Assembly: GCF_016495725.1 (NCBI RefSeq) | Contig: NZ_CP054705.1 | Location: 2,728,001-2,792,000 of the forward strand | DNA: 64,000 nucleotides | DNA from: Salicibibacter cibarius | Lineage (GTDB): Bacteria; Bacillota; Bacilli; Bacillales; Marinococcaceae | Direction of reading: 5' to 3' | Part shown: positions 51,858 to 60,688 of the stretch, one piece after another | Layout of the letters: each line of letters starts with the position of its first letter | Position numbering within the stretch: the first letter of the stretch is position 1 | Notes under the pieces: generated by a model | What the model saw: the letters and a program-made list of their open reading frames with translations, nothing else | What the model was told of the DNA's origin: nothing | The model's database searches: none | Made by a program: the position numbers and the translations under genes

Positions 51858-52763
51858 CTAATTATGCACGAAAGAGTCCTTTACCATACGCGAGAATATT
51901 TTAATAGCAGGTTTTTCAAAGTTTAGCGGTTTTTTTACGCACCACAGCGGTCTCGAAATTGTTAGATCGGCAATTGGTACTTTAATTAAAAGACCGTTAT
52001 CTATTTCCTGCTTTACGCTATAATAAGAAGCAAATCCATATCCTAAGCCTGACCTAACAGCACTTTTTATAGCCTGTGTCGTATTTAGTTCCATATAAGA
52101 AAATATATCTTTTAATACCCCTTTTTTTTCAAGATGCTCAGCTATGATTTTCCTCGTTCCTGAATTTTTTTCTCGGGCAATCAACTTTTCATTTTTCAGT
52201 TCATTTGTCAAAACATGGGGGACGGTTGACCATGGATGCGTGCTTCCAACAATCAATATCACTTCATCATATGCAATAGCTTCCTTGATTAAATTATTAT
52301 TAACCACTTCTCCTTCCACAAAGGCTACATCAATTTCTTTATCATCCAATTTCTCTAATATATTCGGAGTGTTTTCTATGAATAATTGTACGGTACCAGC
52401 ATCTTCAAGTTGCGTATTGCCTATATAATCACTGATGACCGATGGAAGAAAATATTCTCCTAACGTAAATGATGCTCCGACCTTTAATTGTGACTGTACT
52501 TTTTCGTTCTTGTATCTTACAGCTTCTCTGGAATTATGATACTCATGTATTATCGCCTTTGCATGTGGATAAAGAGTCTTACCCACTTCTGTTAATGATA
52601 TGCTCCCTTTTTCCCTGTTAAATAGTAACGCACCGTATTCTTCTTCTAAATATCGAATGCTTTTGGTAGCGGATGGTTGTGAAAGGTAGTTTCGTCTGGC
52701 TGCGCCGCTGATACTCCCTTCTTCCACTATGCAGCAAAATAATTCCAATAATTTTAAATTCAC
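51858..52763 (-). CDS. LysR-family transcriptional regulator
   Basis: A 301-residue LTTR. The N-terminal winged helix has 'LELFCCIVEEGSISGAARRNYLSQPSATKSIRYLEEEYG', and the C-terminal substrate-binding domain begins near residue 90 ('LKVGASFTLGEYFLPSVISDY'). It is reminiscent of CysL/YwfK-type regulators of sulfur genes. GTG at 52763 is used because AAAGGGAG is nine bases upstream; an earlier TTG sits inside that RBS. It follows the TauE/SafE gene by 15 bp and precedes the alkylsulfatase-like/TRAP cluster, so it is the obvious candidate controller of both. Confidence 0.9.
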   Translation of the reverse strand: MNLKLLELFCCIVEEGSISGAARRNYLSQPSATKSIRYLEEEYGALLFNREKGSISLTEVGKTLYPHAKAIIHEYHNSREAVRYKNEKVQSQLKVGASFTLGEYFLPSVISDYIGNTQLEDAGTVQLFIENTPNILEKLDDKEIDVAFVEGEVVNNNLIKEAIAYDEVILIVGSTHPWSTVPHVLTNELKNEKLIAREKNSGTRKIIAEHLEKKGVLKDIFSYMELNTTQAIKSAVRSGLGYGFASYYSVKQEIDNGLLIKVPIADLTISRPLWCVKKPLNFEKPAIKIFSRMVKDSFVHN

Positions 52764-52778
52764 TACATTCAACTCCCT

Positions 52779-53549
52779 TTAAACTAACAAGGTTATGCCA
52801 ATTAGAATTACAATTACAGCTAACATTCTAGTAATAGTTGAAGCAGTTAATCGTTTTGAAATCAAGGCCCCAACTTGCGATCCAATTAATACCCCTATAC
52901 CACTCCATAGTAATATTTCCCAGTCAATGTCTTCGCGTATTATGGGAGCAGCTAAACCTACTAAGGAATAGATTGATAAGGCATAAATAGATGTTGCTGT
53001 TGCCTTATGCATATTTAATTGAAAAAGATACACTAGAATTGGAACAAGTAACCATCCCCCACCAATTCCAAAAAATGAAGATACAACACCAATCATTATA
53101 CCTACCGCTAAAGTTAGCCAAATCTTTCTACTTTTTTGTTCTTTAGCTGCTGCTGTTTCTTGTTGAAACTCCTCTGTATCCATTGAGATCTCAGGGGTTT
53201 TTTTAATGGATAAAAAAAGTCCGAGTCCAACAAGCAATACGGAAAAAGCATAATAAAACGTTTGTTCATTTACAACGTTAACCAGCCAATTTCCCAAAAG
53301 TGTTCCCGGAATAGCAGCTAAACCTAAAAATGTACCTTCATACAACTGCACTCTTTGCTGTTTTAAATAAGGATACAAACCAGAAACGCTATTAAGGAAC
53401 ACAATTGCTAATCCTGTACCGGCAGCCATTTGAGGAGAAATATTATAAAAGAGCAAAAGCATTGGCACAAGAATAAAACCGCCTCCCGCACCAACAATAA
53501 TCCCGTAAGCGCTTGCTAAAAAACCAAGGACTATGAGTAAAATAAACAT
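52779..53549 (-). CDS. TauE/SafE-family sulfite/organosulfonate exporter
   Basis: A 256-residue membrane protein with about eight hydrophobic segments in two repeats. Each half has the family glycine motif: 'GIIVGAGGGFILVPMLLLFYN' near residue 16 and 'GVVSSFFGIGGGWLLVPILVY' near residue 155. Characterised members export sulfite or sulfoacetate, or move other organosulfur anions. Linked to five alkylsulfatase-like genes it supports a sulfur-containing substrate, but the family is broad and the substrate is not fixed by sequence. Confidence 0.85.
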   Translation of the reverse strand: MFILLIVLGFLASAYGIIVGAGGGFILVPMLLLFYNISPQMAAGTGLAIVFLNSVSGLYPYLKQQRVQLYEGTFLGLAAIPGTLLGNWLVNVVNEQTFYYAFSVLLVGLGLFLSIKKTPEISMDTEEFQQETAAAKEQKSRKIWLTLAVGIMIGVVSSFFGIGGGWLLVPILVYLFQLNMHKATATSIYALSIYSLVGLAAPIIREDIDWEILLWSGIGVLIGSQVGALISKRLTASTITRMLAVIVILIGITLLV

Positions 53550-53894
53550 GCCAGTTCCCTACTTTTTGTATTGTTGTTTTAATTATTTCATAAAAAAGTA
53601 GGAAATAGCGTCTCATGATCCAATTGTTATATCCCATAATAAATTAGCATACAGTCATAAATTGCGTGTATTCTATCCCTATGTCCCTATGAAACACAAA
53701 GATGTCGAGTTTAAGAGCTTTCTTTCCCGTACTGGATGCCACCCGGCGATACTAACCGATTAGTATGTCAACATTACAATAATGTTTAAAAAAATGCAAT
53801 AGTAATCGCTATTCATCATTCAATTACGTTCATCCTTTATCTCTGAATTATGTTATAATAACTATCACTAAGACCATAACAAGGTGGCATAAGG
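53550..53894. other. Intergenic region between divergent TauE and Rpn genes
   Basis: About 345 bp, AT-rich. Besides the plus-strand extended -10 at 53851-53859 I see no repeat or RNA gene. It must contain the promoter for the minus-strand TauE-LysR unit, but no confident -35/-10 pair was found. Confidence 0.5.
53851..53859 (+). promoter_or_regulatory. Extended -10 promoter of the Rpn-family gene
   Basis: TGTTATAAT: perfect TATAAT (53854-53859) with the TGn extension, about 35 bp upstream of the ATG at 53895. The ribosome site is AAGGTGG. Confidence 0.55.
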
Positions 53895-54866
53895 ATGCAA
53901 CCCAAAATACTGAAACGAATCCCACTCGATCAGCTTATGGACCTCAAGATAGATTTTGCTTTCAAACAACTTTTTGGCAACGAAAAGAACAAACACATTA
54001 CAGTTGTTTTCTTGAATGCCATTTTGCAAAAAACAGGCAGAGATCGCATCAAAGATATTACATTCGCAAACACGGAAGCAGGCGGAGAATACGCCGATGA
54101 TAAACAGTCCAGGTTGGATTTGTTAGTGACCACAGATTCCGGTGAATCTGTTAATGTAGAGATTCAATTTACAAATAAGTATGACATGATTAAACGTTCG
54201 ATTTATTATTGGGCAGGGATTTATCGTGATCCCTTGGAAAAAAATATGAACTACAAACAATTGCGCCCGGTAATCGCCATTAATATTCTCAATTTTGATT
54301 TATTTGACGTAACCCAGCGCTTCCATACTACGTACCATTTATATGAAGACGAGGCAAAATTCCAATTAACCGATGTCATGGAATTTCATTTTATCGAAAT
54401 GACCAAACTAATCAAAGATTGGAAAGCTAACAAACTCGACCCATGGAATGATGTCCTTGCCAGATGGCTGCTAATGCTCGGAATGGTTGATCACCGAAAC
54501 CACAAAGTCTATGATGACATCTACAAGGAACTGGAGGAGATTGCAATGAAAGATGACACATTACACAGCGCTTTCCAAAACTGGGAGGAGCTTAGTTCAA
54601 CAAAAGAACAACGCGTAGCCTACGAAGGACGCGCAAGACAAATTATGGATGAGGAAGCCGCTCGGCGTGAAGCAGAACTTGAAAAAAAAGAAGCGAGGGA
54701 AGAAGGAAGGAAAGAAGGCGAAGAAAAAGGTGAGAAGAAGACGAAAGAAGCTAATGCCCGTAGACTTTTAGCAATGGGAATGGACATTGACGATATAGCC
54801 AAAGGCACAGAACTTGATGTGGAAACAGTCAAGCGAATTCAGCGGGAAATGAACAATGATCTTTAA
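53895..54866 (+). CDS. Rpn-family recombination-promoting nuclease (PD-(D/E)XK)
   Basis: A 323-residue protein of the Rpn/PDDEXK_2 family, transposase-like nucleases that cut DNA and raise RecA-independent recombination in E. coli. The N-terminus 'DLKIDFAFKQLFGNEKNKHI' is characteristic. The core 'RLDLLVTTDSGESVNVEIQ' gives D75, E89 and Q91 as the likely metal site. A long charged coiled-coil near the C-terminus ('RREAELEKKEAREEGRKEG') precedes a short helix-turn-helix-like tail ('DIDDIAKGTELDVETVKRIQ'). It is intact and has its own promoter and terminator. Its 3' half is duplicated just downstream. Confidence 0.88.
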   Translation: MQPKILKRIPLDQLMDLKIDFAFKQLFGNEKNKHITVVFLNAILQKTGRDRIKDITFANTEAGGEYADDKQSRLDLLVTTDSGESVNVEIQFTNKYDMIKRSIYYWAGIYRDPLEKNMNYKQLRPVIAINILNFDLFDVTQRFHTTYHLYEDEAKFQLTDVMEFHFIEMTKLIKDWKANKLDPWNDVLARWLLMLGMVDHRNHKVYDDIYKELEEIAMKDDTLHSAFQNWEELSSTKEQRVAYEGRARQIMDEEAARREAELEKKEAREEGRKEGEEKGEKKTKEANARRLLAMGMDIDDIAKGTELDVETVKRIQREMNNDL

Positions 54867-54913
54867 CACCCAAGTCACAACCAAAGGGCGTGTATAATAC
54901 AGCGTCTGAAACG

Positions 54914-54956
54914 AAACAGCCAATAACCCTGCCTATATGGGGTTATGGCTGTTTTA
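54914..54956 (+). terminator. Terminator after the Rpn gene (CAGCCA...TGGCTG hairpin)
   Basis: AAACAGCCAATAACCC pairs with GGGTTATGGCTGTTT, followed by TTTAT. It belongs to the same hairpin family as 35681-35722 and 55620-55664. Confidence 0.8.
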
Positions 54957-54988
54957 TCGTCAATTTAGCTACAGAAGTCTAAACTATA

Positions 54989-55579
54989 CGCCCGGTAATC
55001 GCCATTAATATTCTCAATTTTGATTTATTTGACGTAACCCAGCGCTTCCATACTACGTACCATTTATATGAAGACGAGGCAAAATTCCAATTAACCGATG
55101 TCATGGAATTTCATTTTATCGAAATGACCAAACTAATCAAAGATTGGAAAGCTAACAAACTCGACCCATGGAATGATGTCCTTGCCAGATGGCTGCTAAT
55201 GCTCGGAATGGTTGATCACCGAAACCACAAAGTCTATGATGACATCTACAAGGAACTGGAGGAGATTGCAATGAAAGACGACACATTACACAGCGCTTTC
55301 CAAAACTGGGAGGAGCTTAGTTCAACAAAAGAACAACGCGTAGCCTACGAAGGACGCACAAGACAAATTATGGATGAGGAAGCCACTCGGCGTGAAGCAG
55401 AACTCGAAAAAAAAGAAGCGAGGGAAGAAGGAGAAAAAAGAGGTGAGAAAAAGGCAAAAGAAGCGAATGCCCGTAGATTTTTAGCAATGGGAATGGACAT
55501 TAACGATGTAGCGAAAGGCACAGAGCTTGATGTGGAAACAGTCAAGCGAATTCAGCAGGAAATGAACAGTGATCTTTAA
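54989..55579 (+). pseudogene. Truncated tandem copy of the Rpn-family gene
   Basis: From CGCCCGGTAATC onwards the sequence repeats 54264 onwards at an offset of 725 bp with very few changes. It therefore encodes only the part from 'RPVIAINILNFD' to the end; the N-terminal nuclease core with D75, E89 and Q91 is missing and there is no start codon in context (first internal Met at 55103). The coiled-coil region is about ten codons different or shorter ('EEGEKRGEKKAKE'). It is probably a non-functional remnant left by unequal recombination, although a short C-terminal protein could be made from 55103. Confidence 0.85.
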
Positions 55580-55619
55580 CATCCAAGTCACGTGTATGCA
55601 TCGTATGAATTGACAAAAC

Positions 55620-55664
55620 GAAACAGCCAATAACCCTGGCAGCATGGTGGTCATGGCTGTTTTA
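55620..55664. terminator. Terminator after the truncated Rpn copy, shared with the thioesterase gene
   Basis: AAACAGCCAATAACCC and GGTCATGGCTGTTTT form the third copy of the CAGCCA hairpin. It lies between convergent gene ends (stops at 55579 plus and 55673 minus) and can serve both strands. Confidence 0.7.
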
Positions 55665-55672
55665 TCGTCAAT

Positions 55673-56080
55673 CTAATGCTCACCCTCACGTTCATACAAA
55701 TGTTCTTCCAACTCCTTCCTAATCCTTGTTGGAATAGGCTCTGGTTTCTGTTCTTCCTTATTATAGTTTACATAAATCGCTTTTCCTCGGGCGCAAATCG
55801 TGCCGCTTTGATGAATCTCTTCATATAATTCCAGGCTTGATTTCCCGATCCGCTTTACCCAGGTGTACACGTCAACATTTGTTCCGAAATAAATCTGGCT
55901 TACATAATCAATCGATGTATGGAGGATAATCATTCGCCAGTCTGCAAATGAATCATCCGGTGTGAACAATTTAAAAATTGGATTCCGTGCTGCTTCCAGC
56001 CAGACGGGTAAGGTGGTGTTATTGATATGGCCAACGCCGTCTGTTTCAGACACTCTGGGTTCTATGATTGTTTTGTACAT
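55673..56080 (-). CDS. Acyl-CoA thioesterase, 4HBT hot-dog family
   Basis: A 135-residue thioesterase. 'RVSETDGVGHINNTTLPVWLEAARNPIF' is the family's active-site opening with Asp/Asn after Gly-His. The start 'MYKTIIEPRVSETD' at 56080 is chosen by comparison with the family; AAAGGA is about 12 bases upstream, and an ATG at 56092 directly abuts that RBS. It lies 66 bp downstream of the iron alcohol dehydrogenase gene on the same strand. It is distinct from the thioesterase at 18562-19044. Confidence 0.85.
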   Translation of the reverse strand: MYKTIIEPRVSETDGVGHINNTTLPVWLEAARNPIFKLFTPDDSFADWRMIILHTSIDYVSQIYFGTNVDVYTWVKRIGKSSLELYEEIHQSGTICARGKAIYVNYNKEEQKPEPIPTRIRKELEEHLYEREGEH

Positions 56081-56146
56081 CTTTATAACCATTCCTTTCT
56101 CAGTGCCCTCAAGGGGTTGGCTCATTGCATAGGAGACAACAAATAG

Positions 56147-57325
56147 TTATTCACCAAATTTTAATTCACCCTCAAAAGCAGATCTATATCGATCCCGAAT
56201 ATCATCCTGAGTAAATGGCATGGGACTTCGATCTAGTAATCTTTTCTGTTTAATGCCTTCTTCCGCGAGCAAGTCCAAATCATTTTCTTTAACACCAAAT
56301 GAATGTAATTTGCTCGGAATACCAACATCTTTCACGATATTTCTCAATTCACGAACGGCGGCGATGGCTGCTTCACGTTTACTCGTATATTCTGTATTTA
56401 TCCCTAATTTTTCGGCCATGACAGTCATTTTATCAATGCATGACGGCCAAATATAATCGTATATATATGGAAGCAGTACTGCGTTTGCTTCCCCATGTGG
56501 AATTTTATAAACGCCTCCTAATGGATAGGCAAGTGCATGGACGCCGGCCACCCCGGCGTTATAAAAACTTAAACCGGCAATCATGCTTCCCCACGCCATA
56601 TTACTGCGTGCTTCTATATTTCCCCCATTCCATACAGCAGTACGAATGCTGGAAGAAATACGCTCAATCGCATCTAATGCCAGCGCATCGGTTAGAGGTG
56701 TCGCGTTAACAGACGTTAATGATTCAACCGCGTGGGTGAGTGCATCAACGCCGGTAGCAGCTGTGATTTTCGGTGGGACCGTATAGGTCAATTCAGGATC
56801 CACCACTGCCACATCAGCAATTAAATATTCATGCGTGAGGACATCTTTCGTATTTTCTAAAGAAAAAACCGCAATATCGGTTACTTCTGCGCCAGTACCG
56901 GATGTTGTGGGAATGAGTATTTTCGGTAAACCCTTCGCTTTGATTGATTTTGTGCCGGATAGATTTAAATAATCTTCCACGTTCCCTTCATGGTCCTTTA
57001 ATACTGCGGCGGCCTTTGCAATATCAAGAGAACTCCCCCCACCAATTCCAATGACAAGATCGGCATCAAATGCCTTTACCGCCTGTAAAGCTTTATTGCC
57101 TATATCTAACGGAGGTTCCGGTACAAGCTCTGAATAAACTTGATACTCTACTCCCTGCTCTTGTAGGTGCGTTTCAAGTTTTTGAACAACACCTGCATCA
57201 ATAACACCCGGATCGGCGTATACCATTACTTTTTTGGCATTAAAAGAATGAATGAGCGACGGAACCTTTCGGATCCCCCCTTCCCCTGATACAAGTTTTA
57301 GAGGGGATACAAAAGAATGAGACAT
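56147..57325 (-). CDS. Iron-containing (group III) alcohol dehydrogenase
   Basis: A 392-residue NAD(P)-dependent dehydrogenase. The N-terminal domain has 'VIGIGGGSSLDIAKAAAVL' (nucleotide binding) and 'PTTSGTGAEVTDIAVF'; the metal-binding domain has 'GVDALTHAVESLTS' and 'AGVHALAYPLGGVYKIPHGEANAVLLPY' with the metal histidines. It interconverts a primary alcohol or hydroxyacid with the aldehyde or ketoacid. GAGGAGC precedes the ATG. It could oxidise an alcohol released by the neighbouring hydrolase cluster, but it lies on the other side of the Rpn genes and may be independent. Confidence 0.9.
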   Translation of the reverse strand: MSHSFVSPLKLVSGEGGIRKVPSLIHSFNAKKVMVYADPGVIDAGVVQKLETHLQEQGVEYQVYSELVPEPPLDIGNKALQAVKAFDADLVIGIGGGSSLDIAKAAAVLKDHEGNVEDYLNLSGTKSIKAKGLPKILIPTTSGTGAEVTDIAVFSLENTKDVLTHEYLIADVAVVDPELTYTVPPKITAATGVDALTHAVESLTSVNATPLTDALALDAIERISSSIRTAVWNGGNIEARSNMAWGSMIAGLSFYNAGVAGVHALAYPLGGVYKIPHGEANAVLLPYIYDYIWPSCIDKMTVMAEKLGINTEYTSKREAAIAAVRELRNIVKDVGIPSKLHSFGVKENDLDLLAEEGIKQKRLLDRSPMPFTQDDIRDRYRSAFEGELKFGE

Positions 57326-57647
57326 AATAACAGCTCCTCGAGTGTTTTATCATGATAATTCGCCAATGTCGACGGTTTTCTGTAACCGAGTGACGATAGA
57401 TGACGACCTCCACTTCGGAGGGATACTGATCATTTAGTTAGATGATGTAAATATGAATGACTGACGATACACATATACATTTTTAAAAGGAAAACCCATA
57501 TACCGGCTAATGGTACATATGGGTTTTTCCTACTAGAGAGTTTTGGTTCTATATTCCTGATAAGGACTGTTCCAACGGTGTGTAATACATCGTGTGAACT
57601 GATAAAACAAAGCAGCCAATAAAGATCATACAATATTAAAACCCAGG
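57326..57647. other. Intergenic region between Fe-ADH and acyl-CoA synthetase genes
   Basis: About 322 bp. It holds the terminator at 57488-57531 and, at 57605-57617, 'AAGCAGCCAATAA', a lone half of the CAGCCA hairpin seen elsewhere. No gene is visible. Confidence 0.5.
57488..57531 (-). terminator. Terminator of the beta-oxidation-type operon
   Basis: AGGAAAACCCATAT pairs with ATATGGGTTTTTCCT (one-base difference) around a GC-containing loop; on the minus strand it runs into CCTTTTAAAAATG. It follows the stop of the acyl-CoA synthetase at 57648. Confidence 0.75.
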
Positions 57648-59597
57648 TTACCCGCTCCCTACTGTAATTTCCCCTATCTCCTCGATCGTTTGCGGGTTAA
57701 CTAGTAAATCTAAATCACCGGGGTCTTCCTTTAAGTAAGCTTTCCGGATCGTTCGGTGTTTAATTTTTTCATTTTTTGTTTTGGGGAGATCGGATATCGC
57801 GTGAATTGCCTTTGGACTTAGAGCCTTTCCAAGACGATTGCTAATCATCTCCATGAGTTCGTCCATTAGAGCTTTTGTCGCTTCATTGCCTTGATTGAGC
57901 ACGACAAAACAAACGGGGGCTTCTCCCTTCACGGCGTCCGGTACGCCAATAACGGCTGATTCAAGGACAGCGGGGTGATCCACAATAATGGATTCCACTT
58001 CTGCCGGTCCTAAACGTTTGCCGGCTATATTCATCGTATCGTCAGATCGACCGAAAATCGTCCAATAGCCATCTTCATCTTGAATCACGGCATCGCCATG
58101 AACCCACGTATTCTCCCATTTTTGCCAGTAGGTTTCTTCATATCTCTCCGGATCCTGCCAGAACCCATCGGTCATGCCTAACCACGGCTGTCTTAGTACC
58201 AGTTCCCCGGTTTCGTTCACTACAGGCTCCCCTGATGAGTTATAGACTTGCGCATCCATCCCGAACGCTCGTGCATTAAAATTGGCTGGTGCTATCGGCT
58301 TGAGGGATATGTTCGTCAATATCACCCCGCCGATTTCTGTTCCACCGGAAAAGTTTATGATAGGGAATCGTTTGTTGATCACTTTTTCATACAGCCAGTG
58401 CCATGGTTCCGGGTTCCAAGGCTCTCCTGTCGACCCAATAGCCATTAAGCTTGAAAGATCATGTCTTTTCACAGGCTCTTCACCGTACTGCATGAGGGAA
58501 CGAATCAACGTCGGAGCAATCCCTAGATAGGTAACCTGATGGCGATCGATTAATTCCCATAGACGGTCAATGCCCGGTTTTGTAGGGGATCCTTCATATA
58601 GGAGCATCGTTGAGGCACTCAGCAGACTGCCAAAAACATGGGAAGGCCCCATTATCCAACCCATATCCGTTATCCAGAAATTCACGCCGCCACTGCCTCC
58701 CGGTTGCCGATCGCCATTGCCGAAAGCTCCTTTTACTGCATATGGGCCATGATTATGAACCGTACCTTTCGGTCGGCCAGTCGTCCCTGATGTATAAATC
58801 ACCATGCAAGGATCCATGCTGTCCATTGGTTCCGCCTCAAAATGCTCTATGCCACTTTCTAGTTCGACCCATTCCATATCTCTATTCTCCATCCAAGGGA
58901 TATCTCTGCCCATCCTTGTCACTACAACGACTTTTTCCACACAAGAAACCATTGAAGCAGCTTCATCCACCACTTCTTTCACCGGAAATACGTTTCCTGA
59001 TCTTAAATACCCGTCTACTGTGATAAGCATTTTTGCCTGGGAATGATCAAGCCTTTTAGCGATTGGATCTGCACCAAAACCTGAAAAACTGGGCACAAAA
59101 ATAGCACCTAATTTAATGATCGCAAGAACGGCAACGACCATCTCGGGAATCATCGGCATTTGGATGACAATTCTGTCACCCTTAGAAATGCCCTGTTGTT
59201 TTAAGCCGTTAGCAACTTGATTCACCCAGTCGTTCAATTCGGCATACGTATATGTCTCACGCTTATAATCTTCCCGTTCCCAGATGATAGCGGGGCGATT
59301 AGCGATTTCGGGATCTTTAACCCATCGCTCCAGACAATTGTGTGCGACATTCAATTTTCCGCCGACAAACCAAGATGGCCATGCCATTCCTTTCCTAAAA
59401 TCCACAACTTGCTGATAGGGTTGGAACCATTCAATACCGGTTCTCTTTTCTGCTTCTCCCCAAAACCACGAGATATCCCGAATCGAAGCTTCATATAACG
59501 CTTCATAGCTTTCAAACCCGAGTTCTTTGATCCACTCGTAAAGCGGCGACTGTTGCATTGTTTCCTCAGTTGGAAACCATACGGGGTTCACACTCAT
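57648..59597 (-). CDS. AMP-forming acyl-CoA synthetase of the acetyl/propionyl-CoA synthetase type
   Basis: A 649-residue enzyme with an N-terminal ACAS_N-like region ('WFVGGKLNVAHNCLERWV') before the adenylation domain, as in AcsA/PrpE. P-loop 'VIYTSGTTGRPKGTVHNH'; 'INFSGGTEIGGVI' in the A5 position; 'TWVHGDAVIQDEDGYWTIFGRSDDTMNIAGKRLGPAEVE'; and 'LPKTKNEKIKHRTIRK' at the end with a Lys in the catalytic position. The substrate is probably a short or medium acid. It is downstream of the MDR/SDR/ACAD genes, with a weak terminator-like hairpin in between. Confidence 0.9.
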   Translation of the reverse strand: MSVNPVWFPTEETMQQSPLYEWIKELGFESYEALYEASIRDISWFWGEAEKRTGIEWFQPYQQVVDFRKGMAWPSWFVGGKLNVAHNCLERWVKDPEIANRPAIIWEREDYKRETYTYAELNDWVNQVANGLKQQGISKGDRIVIQMPMIPEMVVAVLAIIKLGAIFVPSFSGFGADPIAKRLDHSQAKMLITVDGYLRSGNVFPVKEVVDEAASMVSCVEKVVVVTRMGRDIPWMENRDMEWVELESGIEHFEAEPMDSMDPCMVIYTSGTTGRPKGTVHNHGPYAVKGAFGNGDRQPGGSGGVNFWITDMGWIMGPSHVFGSLLSASTMLLYEGSPTKPGIDRLWELIDRHQVTYLGIAPTLIRSLMQYGEEPVKRHDLSSLMAIGSTGEPWNPEPWHWLYEKVINKRFPIINFSGGTEIGGVILTNISLKPIAPANFNARAFGMDAQVYNSSGEPVVNETGELVLRQPWLGMTDGFWQDPERYEETYWQKWENTWVHGDAVIQDEDGYWTIFGRSDDTMNIAGKRLGPAEVESIIVDHPAVLESAVIGVPDAVKGEAPVCFVVLNQGNEATKALMDELMEMISNRLGKALSPKAIHAISDLPKTKNEKIKHRTIRKAYLKEDPGDLDLLVNPQTIEEIGEITVGSG

Positions 59598-59638
59598 TTT
59601 ATTACCTCACTCATCTAAAAGCTCCTGTAAAGAAAAGA

Positions 59639-59665
59639 CTTGAACAGCATTAATGACTGCTCAAG
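59639..59665 (-). terminator. Hairpin between MDR and acyl-CoA synthetase genes
   Basis: CTTGAACAG and CTGCTCAAG pair with one G-U; on the minus strand TCTTTTCTTT follows. It may terminate or attenuate transcription into the synthetase gene. Confidence 0.5.
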
Positions 59666-59684
59666 CACCTTTTTCCATCCAAAA

Positions 59685-60671
59685 TCATTCACCCACATTC
59701 ACAACCAATTTCCCGTACGTCTTCCGATCCGCCAACAAATTTAACGCGTGTGGTACTTCTTCAAAGCGATACTGCTCATAAATCAACGGCTTGATTTTGC
59801 CTTCTTCATACATGGAACAAAGGGTTTTGTGGATATTTACCATTTCCTGTTCGTAAAGCCTGGCAAAATAACCCCAGTGAACGCCGACGATCGAGTAGTT
59901 TTTCACCAATGCGTGGTTGGCGGGGGCTTCAGGTATTCTTCCCCCTGCAAAGCCGATGACGAGTAGGCGGCCGGCGAAGGCAATGCATTTTCGTGAGCGA
60001 TCAAAGGTGTCACTGCCGACGGGGTCGAAGATAACATCAGCCCCGCGGCCATCTGTTTCTTTTTTTACAGTGTCGACGAAATCTTCCGCTCTGTAATCGA
60101 TGGCGATGTCGGCGCCTAGATCTTTGCATACTTGTACTTTCTCCGAGCCGCCTGCTGTTGCAATGATGCGTGCGCCGGCGGCTTTCCCTAGTTCAATCGC
60201 GGCTGAACCTACGCCGCCGGACCCGGCGTGAACGAGCAAAACTTCACCCTCTTTGATGTTTCCGCGATCGTGCAGGGCATAATAAGCGGTTTGATACGTG
60301 ATGTACATGGCGGCCGCTTCCTCAAAGGGCATCGATTCCGGGACGCTGAAAACGGAGGCTTCCGGGACCGAGACCCATTCCGCGAAACCGCCGGCGGGCA
60401 TCGCAGGTCTCGCCAATACTTTTTGCCCGACTTGAAAAGCACTTCCGTCATCGGCTGCTTCTACCGTTCCCGCGATTTCCGCGCCCGGTGTAAACGGGAG
60501 CGGTGGTTTTTCTTGGTATTTCCCTTGGCATAATAGGATATCGAAAAAATTTAATGCTGCTGTTTGTGTTTTAATGAGCACCTGTCCTTCTTCCCGAGCA
60601 GGTTTTTCGACCTCTTCCAAAGCCAGTGCCTGATCGGGATCCGCGAGTTCTTTTACTTGCCACGCGCGCAT
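59685..60671 (-). CDS. NAD(P)H:quinone oxidoreductase family protein (zinc-free MDR)
   Basis: A 328-residue medium-chain reductase. 'KTQTAALNFFDILLCQGKY' and 'PGAEIAGTV' are in the catalytic domain; 'LVHAGSGGVGSAAIELGKAAGARIIATAGG' is the NADPH-binding site; 'DGRGADVIFDPVG' follows. No zinc ligands are seen. Family members reduce quinones or enoyl/acryloyl-CoA-like compounds. AAAGGAG precedes the ATG. It is 17 bp after an SDR gene in an operon with ACAD and APH-type kinase genes. A decayed paralogue fragment is at 32270-32460. Confidence 0.87.
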   Translation of the reverse strand: MRAWQVKELADPDQALALEEVEKPAREEGQVLIKTQTAALNFFDILLCQGKYQEKPPLPFTPGAEIAGTVEAADDGSAFQVGQKVLARPAMPAGGFAEWVSVPEASVFSVPESMPFEEAAAMYITYQTAYYALHDRGNIKEGEVLLVHAGSGGVGSAAIELGKAAGARIIATAGGSEKVQVCKDLGADIAIDYRAEDFVDTVKKETDGRGADVIFDPVGSDTFDRSRKCIAFAGRLLVIGFAGGRIPEAPANHALVKNYSIVGVHWGYFARLYEQEMVNIHKTLCSMYEEGKIKPLIYEQYRFEEVPHALNLLADRKTYGKLVVNVGE

Positions 60672-60688
60672 TCATTCCACTCCTTTTT

